Assembly (NCBI RefSeq): GCF_035486915.1
Contig: NZ_DATHMR010000047.1
Location: 1 to 12,205, forward strand
From: Dyella_B sp035486915
GTDB taxonomy: Bacteria; Pseudomonadota; Gammaproteobacteria; Xanthomonadales; Rhodanobacteraceae
DNA length: 12,205 bases
Reading direction: 5' to 3'
Part shown: positions 6,848-12,205 of the stretch, one piece after another
How the letters are laid out: each line of letters starts with the position of its first letter
Position numbering within the stretch: the first letter of the stretch is position 1
The notes under the pieces: model-generated
What the model was told of the DNA's origin: nothing
What the model saw: the letters and a program-made list of their open reading frames with translations, nothing else
The model's database searches: none
Translations under genes and position numbers: made by a program

Positions 6848-6885
6848 GCCAGCGAATCGCCTTGATCAGGCGATTTGCTGCTGGC
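6848..6885 (+). promoter_or_regulatory. Long imperfect hairpin in the sucA leader
   Basis: Inner arms AATCGCCT (6855-6862) and AGGCGATT (6868-6875) form a perfect 8-bp stem with loop TGATC. Outer arms GCCAGC (6848-6853) and GCTGGC (6880-6885) add 6 bp, separated by a one-base bulge on the left and a four-base bulge (TGCT) on the right. The element lies entirely within the predicted 5' leader, ending 23 bases before the GTG. No T tract follows, so it is not an obvious attenuator. It could be an mRNA-stabilising structure, a protein-binding RNA site, or at DNA level a palindromic operator. Confidence 0.5.
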
Positions 6886-6908
6886 CTCCCTTCCCTGCCG
6901 GTGGTGAC

Positions 6909-9752
6909 GTGAGCACAAACCTGATCCGCGAGTTTTTCGATTCCTCGCAACTCGCAGGCGGCAACGCCGATTACGTTGAATCGTTGTATGACACATGGCT
7001 TGCCGACCCCGAGTCGGTGCCCGCCGAGTGGAACACCTACTTCAAGACCTTCAAGGGCCGCGAGTCGGGAGATGTTTCCCACACCGCGGCCATTGCGCGT
7101 ATCGAGGCTGCGCAAAAGCATCGCTCCAATGGCGTTGCCGCGGCGCCCGTCAGCGACGAGCATGCGCGCAAACAGGCTGGCGTACTGCGCCTGCTGACGG
7201 CCTACCGTTCGCGCGGCCACCTTGCCGCCGATCTCGATCCGCTTGGCCTTGCGCACAAGATGGATGCGCCGGACCTGGGCCTGGCTTTCCATGGCCTGTC
7301 GGACGCGGACCTCGACACCGAATTCGATTGCGGCAACTTCGGCGGCGGCGGCCAGCGCATGAAGCTGCGCGAGTTGCTCGCGCGCCTGAAGCGTGTTTAC
7401 ACGGCCACGGTCGGCGCGGAGTTCATGTACATCTCCGACCACGCTCAGCGCAACTGGATCTATAGCCACCTCGAACAGGCTAACGGCAACGCGGGCCTGG
7501 ATAAGGCCGGCAAGCAGCGCATCATGGACGGCCTCACCGCCGCCGACGGGCTCGAGCGCTATTTGCACACCAAATACGTCGGCCAGAAGCGCTTCTCGCT
7601 GGAAGGTGGCGACAGCCTTATCCCGATGATGGATGACGTCGTGCGCGCTGCAGGCGACAACGGCATCAAGGATCTCGTGATCGGCATGGCCCACCGCGGC
7701 CGCCTGAACATGTTGGTGAATATTCTCGGCAAGCCGCCGAAGACCCTGTTCAACGAGTTCGAAGGCAAGTTCGAGCATACCCAAGACGATCCGGCTCACT
7801 CCGGCGACGTGAAGTACCACATGGGCTTCTCCGCCGACGTGCGCACACCCAAGGGTGGCGTGCATGTGGCCCTGGCGTTTAACCCCTCGCATCTGGAAAT
7901 CGTCAACCCGGTCGTTGCCGGTTCCGTGCATGCGCGCCAGATCCGTCGCAAGGACACCGAACACACGCAATCGCTCGCTGTGCTGATTCACGGCGATGCC
8001 GCGCTGGCTGGTCAGGGCGTGAACATGGAATTGTTCAACATGTCGCAGGCCCGCGGTTTCAAGATCGGCGGCACGCTGCACATCGTGATCAACAACCAGG
8101 TCGGCTTTACCACGTCCAATCCGCAAGACGCACGTTCGACGCTGTACTGCACCGACCTTGCCAAGATGGTCAACGCACCGGTGTTCCATGTGAATGGCGA
8201 CGATCCGGAAGCGGTCATCCAAGTCACGCGCCTCGCTTACGCATACCGCAAGCAGTTCCGCAAAGACGTCGTCATCGATCTGGTGTGCTATCGCCGCCAT
8301 GGTCACAACGAAGCGGACGAACCTGCTGCAACGCAGCCGATGATGTATCAGATCATCCGCAAGCGCCCGCCAGCGCGCGAACTCTACGCGCAGCAGCTCG
8401 TGAAAGAAGGCTTGATGGCCGACGGTGATGCGCAGAAGCAGTTCGATGCCTACCGCGATCGCCTTGAAGCCGGCGCCGCGATGACCGACCTGCATCCGTC
8501 ACTGACCAAGGATGTGGAAGTGGATTGGAGCCAGTTCCTCGGCAACAAACTGTCCACCCCGGTGAAGACGAGTGTGGCGAAGGACAAGCTGGTCCAACTC
8601 GCGAATCGCATTCTGGACATTCCGCAAGACATCACGCTGCAGTCGCGCGTCGCAAAGATCTACGACGACCGCCGCAAGATGGCCAGCGGCGAACAGCCCG
8701 GCGACTGGGGCTTTGCCGAAAACCTCGCTTATGCGACGCTGATCGACGAAGGTCACAACCTGCGTCTGGTAGGTCAGGATTCCGGTCGCGGTACGTTCTT
8801 CCATCGTCATGCCGTACTGCATGACCAGAAAGACGGCCACACGTTCATGCCGCTCGCCACACTGCGTAGCGACGCGAATGTGGAAGTAATCGATTCGCTG
8901 CTCAGCGAAGAAGCGGTGATGGCGTTCGAATACGGTCATGCCACCACCGATCCGTACACACTCAACATATGGGAAGGCCAGTTCGGCGACTTTGCCAACG
9001 GCGCGCAGGTGGTGATCGATCAGTTCATCAGCTCCGGTGAAGCGAAGTGGGATCGCCTGTGCGGTCTGGCGCTGTATCTGCCGCACGGTTACGAAGGCCA
9101 GGGTCCGGAGCATTCCTCCGCCCGCCTCGAACGCTTCCTGCAGTTGTGCGCGATGGAAAACATGCAGGTGTGCGTGCCGACCACGCCGGCGCAGGACTTC
9201 CACATGATTCGCCGTCAGATGCTGCGCCCGGTGCGCAAGCCGTTGATCGTGATGACGCCGAAGTCGCTGCTGCGCCATAAGCTCGCCGTGTCCACGCTGG
9301 ACGAACTGGCGAACGGCAGCTTCCAGTTGGTGATCGGCGAACACCGCGACCTGCCGGCGAAGAAGGTCAAGCGCGTCGTGCTGTGCGCGGGCAAGGTTTA
9401 TTACGACCTGCTCGAAGACGCCGACAAGCGCGGGCTCACTGACGTTGCCATCGTGCGCGTCGAGCAGCTCTATCCGTTCCCGCGTCCGGAAGTCACGGCC
9501 GAACTGGAAAAGTATCCTTCCGCCAAGGAAGTGATCTGGTGCCAGGAAGAGCCGATGAATCAGGGCGCATGGTTCCAAATCCGTCATCACTTGCAGGCCT
9601 GCGTGAACAACAAGCAAAGCCTGTCGTATGCCGGTCGCGCTCGTTCGCCAGCACCGGCAGCCGGTCATCTCAACGATCACATTGCCGAACAGGCGGCGTT
9701 GGTCGAACAGGCACTCGTCGCACCGGTCGGCCCGGATCACTCAGCAGAATAA
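6909..9752 (+). CDS. sucA: 2-oxoglutarate dehydrogenase E1 component
   Basis: A 947-residue thiamine-diphosphate E1 subunit. It decarboxylates 2-oxoglutarate and transfers the succinyl group to the lipoyl arm of SucB in the cytoplasmic OGDH complex. The N-terminal segment (about 5-46, with FFDSSQLAGGNADYVESLYD) is the E1 region that binds the E2 core. Active-site and cofactor segments include GMAHRGRLNML (259-269; His262 corresponds to E. coli His260), FNPSHLE (324-330; His328), HGDAALAGQG (361-370), the ThDP and Mg motif GDDPEAV (430-436) with NNQVGFTT downstream of it in the fold, and GHNEADEP (465-472). The pyrimidine-binding and C-terminal domains follow. Length is close to E. coli SucA (933). 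The start is GTG; the family N-terminus fits exactly there, but the ribosome binding site (GGTGGTGA, 6900-6907) is poor. sucB follows after 81 bases. Confidence 0.98.
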   Translation: MSTNLIREFFDSSQLAGGNADYVESLYDTWLADPESVPAEWNTYFKTFKGRESGDVSHTAAIARIEAAQKHRSNGVAAAPVSDEHARKQAGVLRLLTAYRSRGHLAADLDPLGLAHKMDAPDLGLAFHGLSDADLDTEFDCGNFGGGGQRMKLRELLARLKRVYTATVGAEFMYISDHAQRNWIYSHLEQANGNAGLDKAGKQRIMDGLTAADGLERYLHTKYVGQKRFSLEGGDSLIPMMDDVVRAAGDNGIKDLVIGMAHRGRLNMLVNILGKPPKTLFNEFEGKFEHTQDDPAHSGDVKYHMGFSADVRTPKGGVHVALAFNPSHLEIVNPVVAGSVHARQIRRKDTEHTQSLAVLIHGDAALAGQGVNMELFNMSQARGFKIGGTLHIVINNQVGFTTSNPQDARSTLYCTDLAKMVNAPVFHVNGDDPEAVIQVTRLAYAYRKQFRKDVVIDLVCYRRHGHNEADEPAATQPMMYQIIRKRPPARELYAQQLVKEGLMADGDAQKQFDAYRDRLEAGAAMTDLHPSLTKDVEVDWSQFLGNKLSTPVKTSVAKDKLVQLANRILDIPQDITLQSRVAKIYDDRRKMASGEQPGDWGFAENLAYATLIDEGHNLRLVGQDSGRGTFFHRHAVLHDQKDGHTFMPLATLRSDANVEVIDSLLSEEAVMAFEYGHATTDPYTLNIWEGQFGDFANGAQVVIDQFISSGEAKWDRLCGLALYLPHGYEGQGPEHSSARLERFLQLCAMENMQVCVPTTPAQDFHMIRRQMLRPVRKPLIVMTPKSLLRHKLAVSTLDELANGSFQLVIGEHRDLPAKKVKRVVLCAGKVYYDLLEDADKRGLTDVAIVRVEQLYPFPRPEVTAELEKYPSAKEVIWCQEEPMNQGAWFQIRHHLQACVNNKQSLSYAGRARSPAPAAGHLNDHIAEQAALVEQALVAPVGPDHSAE

Positions 9753-9757
9753 ATCGT

Positions 9758-9818
9758 GTTTAGGAATGCGGTCGGGACGATCGCTTTCGATCTACGCGCT
9801 CACGGATGAGTGCTAAAC
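9758..9818 (+). other. Structured sucA-sucB spacer
   Basis: The 81-base gap between sucA and sucB contains GATCG-CTTT-CGATC (9779-9792), a 5-bp hairpin, enclosed by the complementary pair GTTTAG (9758-9763) and CTAAAC (9813-9818). These could form a two-part structure ending 3 bases before the sucB ribosome binding site AAGGA (9822-9826). No promoter is evident, so co-transcription is expected. The fold is weak and may be chance. Confidence 0.3.
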
Positions 9819-9833
9819 CCTAAGGATTCATCT

Positions 9834-11036
9834 ATGTCCACCGAAGTCAAAGTCCCCGTTCTGCCCGAGTCCGTCTCCGACGCCACCATCGCCACCTGGC
9901 ACAAGAAGGCCGGTGAAGCGGTCAAGCGCGACGAGAATCTGGTTGACCTGGAAACCGACAAGGTAGTGCTTGAAGTGCCCTCGCCGGTCGACGGCGTGCT
10001 GAAGGAACTGAAGTTCCAGACGGGCGACACGGTGAACAGCCAGCAAGTGATTGCGATCATCGAGGAAGGCGCTGCGGCATCCGCGCCGGCACCGGCTCCG
10101 GCCGCCGCTGCGCCCGCTCCAGCCTCCGCTCCGGCAGCTGCCGCGAAGACCGGCGGCAAAGGTGCCGAGGATCTCTCCCCGGCGGGCCTGCGCGTCGCGA
10201 CCGAACAGAACATCGACCCATCCAAGGTTGCTGGCACCGGCCGCGACGGCCGCGTGACCAAGGAAGACCTGGTCAACTACGGCAAGGGCGGCACCCCGGC
10301 CGCTGCGGCGCCTGCCGTGGCCCCCACGCCAGGTTCGCGTCCGGAAGAACGCGTGCCGATGACGCGCATCCGCGCTCGCATCGCCGAACGTCTGATGCAG
10401 TCGAAGAACTCCATCGCAATGCTCACCTCGTTCAACGAAGTGAACCTCGCCGAAGTCACCAAGATGCGCAAGACGCTGGGTGAGCAGTTCGAAAAGGCGA
10501 ACGGCGTGAAGCTCGGCTTCATGAGCTTCTTCGTGAAGGCCGCGGCTGAAGCGCTGAAGCGTCACACCATCGTCAACGCCTCGGTGGATGGCAACGACAT
10601 CATCTATCACGGCTATCAGGACATCTCGATCGCCGTGTCCACCGATAAGGGCTTGGTCACGCCCGTGCTGCGCGATGTGCAGAACATGAGCTTCGCCGAT
10701 ATCGAAAAGGGCATCGCCAACTACGCCAAGAAAGCGCGTGATGGCAAGCTGGGCCTGGACGATCTGCAGGGCGGTACGTTCACCATCACCAACGGCGGTA
10801 CCTTCGGTTCGCTGCTGTCGACGCCGATCGTGAATCCGCCGCAAAGCGCGATTCTCGGCATGCACACCATCAAGGAGCGTGCGATTGTCGAAAACGGTCA
10901 GGTGATCGCCGCGCCGATGATGTATCTGGCGCTGAGCTACGACCACCGCATCATCGACGGCAAAGATGCCGTGCTGTTCCTGGTCGATATCAAGAATCAA
11001 CTGGAAAATCCGCAGCGCATGCTGCTCGGCATGTAA
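9834..11036 (+). CDS. sucB: 2-oxoglutarate dehydrogenase E2, dihydrolipoyl succinyltransferase
   Basis: A 400-residue E2 core subunit that passes the succinyl group from its lipoyl arm to CoA, giving succinyl-CoA. Domain order is a lipoyl domain (1-78) with the lipoylated lysine K43 in the motif ETDKV; an Ala/Pro-rich flexible linker (80-107); the E3/E1-binding domain (about 111-149, EDLSPAGLRVATEQN onwards); a short linker with PAAAAPAVAP; and the catalytic acyltransferase domain (172-400) ending in SYDHRIIDGKDAV with catalytic His371 and Asp375. E. coli SucB has 405 residues, so it is complete. One lipoyl domain, as expected for OGDH. ATG 9834 is preferred: AAGGA lies 7 bases upstream and homology begins at STEVKVP. 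A GTG at 9810 would add 8 residues and span the ribosome binding site. Confidence 0.98.
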   Translation: MSTEVKVPVLPESVSDATIATWHKKAGEAVKRDENLVDLETDKVVLEVPSPVDGVLKELKFQTGDTVNSQQVIAIIEEGAAASAPAPAPAAAAPAPASAPAAAAKTGGKGAEDLSPAGLRVATEQNIDPSKVAGTGRDGRVTKEDLVNYGKGGTPAAAAPAVAPTPGSRPEERVPMTRIRARIAERLMQSKNSIAMLTSFNEVNLAEVTKMRKTLGEQFEKANGVKLGFMSFFVKAAAEALKRHTIVNASVDGNDIIYHGYQDISIAVSTDKGLVTPVLRDVQNMSFADIEKGIANYAKKARDGKLGLDDLQGGTFTITNGGTFGSLLSTPIVNPPQSAILGMHTIKERAIVENGQVIAAPMMYLALSYDHRIIDGKDAVLFLVDIKNQLENPQRMLLGM

Positions 11037-11045
11037 ACCTCACAG

Positions 11046-11155
11046 GCCCCTCTTTTTGTGGAAGAGGGGCTGGAGTGAGGGTGCGCTAACACCGCAGCAC
11101 CTCGCTCCGCACGTACCCTCACCTGCCCTCCGGGCATCCTCTCCCAAGGGAGAGG
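11046..11155. repeat. Intergenic inverted-repeat block between sucB and lpdA
   Basis: A run of palindromes fills most of the 137-base gap. Hairpin A is GCCCCTCTT (11046-11054) with AAGAGGGGC (11062-11070), a perfect 9-bp stem. Then GTGAGGGT (11075-11082) pairs at a distance with ACCCTCAC (11115-11122), giving a large loop. Next come a small GCCC/GGGC hairpin (11125-11135) and hairpin B, CCTCTCCC (11138-11145) with GGGAGAGG (11148-11155). The pattern 'CCCTC-hairpin plus GTGAGGG' matches a repeat type I associate with intergenic regions of xanthomonads and other high-GC proteobacteria. Here one copy appears in each orientation, like a REP doublet (BIME). There is no T tract, so simple intrinsic termination is unlikely; stabilising the sucAB 3' end or lowering lpdA output is plausible. 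Confidence 0.7.
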
Positions 11156-11173
11156 AACAAAGCGAGAAAAGAC

Positions 11174-12205
11174 ATGAGCGAAAAATTCGACGTCATCGTC
11201 ATCGGCGCCGGCCCTGCCGGATACGTGGCCGCGATCCGCGCTGCACAGCTAGGCCTCAAGACCGCATGCGTGGATGCCTTCGTCGGCAAAGACGGCAAGC
11301 AGGCACTCGGCGGCACCTGCCTCAATGTGGGCTGCATTCCGTCCAAGGCATTGCTGGATTCGTCCAAGCAGTTCTACAACCTCGCGCACAACTTGCCGGC
11401 GCACGGTATCAGCGTCGAGAACGCGAAGGTCGACCTCGGCACGTTCATTGGCCGCAAGGACAAGATCGTCAAGCAGTTCACCGGTGGTATCGGCCAGCTG
11501 TTCAAAGCGAACAAGGTCACGCCGTTCTTTGGCAAGGGCAAACTGCTGAAAGGTAACAACGTCGAAATCACCGGAAACGACGGCAGCAAACAGACGATCA
11601 GCGCAACGAACGTGATCCTCGCCTCGGGCTCCGTGCCGATCGAACTGCCGTTCGCGAAGTTCGACAACAAGTACATCCTCGACAACGCCGGTGCGCTCGA
11701 TATCAACGAAGTGCCAAAGCGTCTTGGTGTGATCGGCGCGGGCGTGATCGGCCTGGAACTTGGCAGCGTGTGGCGTCGCCTGGGTTCGGAAGTCACAGTG
11801 CTCGAAGCGTTGCCGGATTTCCTTGGCGTTGCCGATCAAGATATCGCCAAGATCGCCTTCAAAGAATTCACCAAGCTTGGTCTGGACATCAAGCTGGGCG
11901 CCAAGCTGAGCAAGGCCGAGATCAAGAACAACGCCGTCGTTCTCACCTATGAAGACAAGGACGGCAAGCACGACATTACCGTCGACAAGCTGCTCGTCGC
12001 CGTGGGCCGCCGCGCTTACACCGACGGTCTGCTGGCCGACGACACCGGCGTGAAGCTCGATGAGCGCGGCCGCATCGCGGTCGACGAACACAACCACACC
12101 GGCGTCGATGGCGTATGGGCCATCGGTGACGCCGTACGCGGCCCGATGCTCGCGCACAAAGGTTCCGAAGAAGGCGTGGCCGTGGCCGAGTGGATCGCCG
12201 GCAAG
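11174..12205 (+). CDS. lpdA: Dihydrolipoyl dehydrogenase E3 (3' end beyond window)
   Basis: The first 344 codons of the E3 flavoprotein, open at the window edge; family members have about 475 residues, so roughly a quarter is missing, including the interface domain with the catalytic His-Glu pair. E3 reoxidises the dihydrolipoyl arm of SucB, passing electrons through a disulfide and FAD to NAD. Visible features are the FAD motif GAGPAG (11-16), the redox-active pair C49 and C54 in GGTCLNVGCIPSK, ILASGS (148-153), the NAD-binding GAGVIG (188-193) followed by LELGSVWRRLG, and the second FAD motif GVWAIGDA (313-320). ATG 11174 fits the family N-terminus (MSEKFDVIVIGAG). The ribosome binding site is weak (GAGAAAAGA just upstream). 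It follows sucB after a repeat-filled spacer, so it probably serves OGDH first but could be shared with pyruvate dehydrogenase. Confidence 0.97.
   Translation, partial: MSEKFDVIVIGAGPAGYVAAIRAAQLGLKTACVDAFVGKDGKQALGGTCLNVGCIPSKALLDSSKQFYNLAHNLPAHGISVENAKVDLGTFIGRKDKIVKQFTGGIGQLFKANKVTPFFGKGKLLKGNNVEITGNDGSKQTISATNVILASGSVPIELPFAKFDNKYILDNAGALDINEVPKRLGVIGAGVIGLELGSVWRRLGSEVTVLEALPDFLGVADQDIAKIAFKEFTKLGLDIKLGAKLSKAEIKNNAVVLTYEDKDGKHDITVDKLLVAVGRRAYTDGLLADDTGVKLDERGRIAVDEHNHTGVDGVWAIGDAVRGPMLAHKGSEEGVAVAEWIAGK

Noticed and set aside
6693..8495. A 600-codon open frame on the minus strand opposite sucA, with further long minus-strand frames at 8499-9740, 9828-11000 and 11249-12157.
   Set aside because: They lie wholly or almost wholly within the sucA, sucB and lpdA coding regions. 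Strong GC codon bias commonly leaves one antisense frame free of stops. The translations resemble no family I know, and the sense-strand proteins are unmistakable.
9810..9833. A GTG start for sucB 8 codons upstream.
   Set aside because: The extension reads through the evident AAGGA ribosome binding site of the ATG at 9834, where lipoyl-domain homology begins.
11046..11070. The hairpin after sucB as a Rho-independent terminator.
   Set aside because: Its T-rich stretch is in the loop, not after the stem; GGAGTGAGGG follows instead. The repeat-element reading fits better.
1..12205. A defence system, CRISPR array, integrase, attachment site or other mobile island.
   Set aside because: No regularly spaced direct repeats, tRNA, recombinase or composition shift is visible; every substantial gene is chromosomal core or a conserved accessory of the lineage.

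Overview
The window is high-GC proteobacterial chromosome with ordinary housekeeping content. Gene order and protein relatedness point to a gammaproteobacterium of the Xanthomonadales, most likely the Rhodanobacteraceae (Dyella, Rhodanobacter, Luteibacter, Frateuria group). This placement is inferred from the protein sequences and the purB / cupin oxygenase / sucAB-lpd neighbourhood; the window holds no rRNA or other taxonomic marker. I see no phage, transposon, CRISPR, tRNA or rRNA.

Layout. (1) Positions 33-1170: two tandem paralogous small lipoproteins of unknown function, resembling the YggN/DUF2884 type, closed by a perfect stem-loop at 1181-1205 shared with the convergent fumC. (2) Positions 1220-2617 (minus): class II fumarase FumC. 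(3) Positions 2618-2718: a divergent promoter region. (4) Positions 2719-6660 (plus): purB (adenylosuccinate lyase), a TauE/SafE-family membrane permease, a cupin protein-hydroxylase of the RoxA/YcfD type, and a small uncharacterised protein (possibly DUF7931-like) whose ATG overlaps the roxA stop. (5) Positions 6661-6908: a promoter with a perfect TATAAT box and a long imperfect hairpin in the leader. (6) Positions 6909-12205 (plus): sucA, sucB and lpdA, encoding E1, E2 and E3 of the 2-oxoglutarate dehydrogenase complex. lpdA is cut by the window end. A GC-rich block of inverted repeats lies between sucB and lpdA.

How the genes fit together. SucA, SucB and LpdA convert 2-oxoglutarate to succinyl-CoA in the TCA cycle. 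FumC hydrates fumarate to malate further along the cycle. PurB releases fumarate during purine synthesis, so the divergent fumC/purB pair links a fumarate source to its consumer; the two enzymes also belong to one superfamily. RoxA-type enzymes use 2-oxoglutarate and O2 to hydroxylate a ribosomal protein, so they share a substrate with the OGDH complex, though no regulatory link is visible.

I did not find a convincing new multi-gene system. The least understood items are the lipoprotein pair (conserved glycine-zipper-like motif, conserved cysteine pair, different residues after the lipid-bearing cysteine), the small gene coupled to roxA, and the structured noncoding segments before sucA and lpdA.
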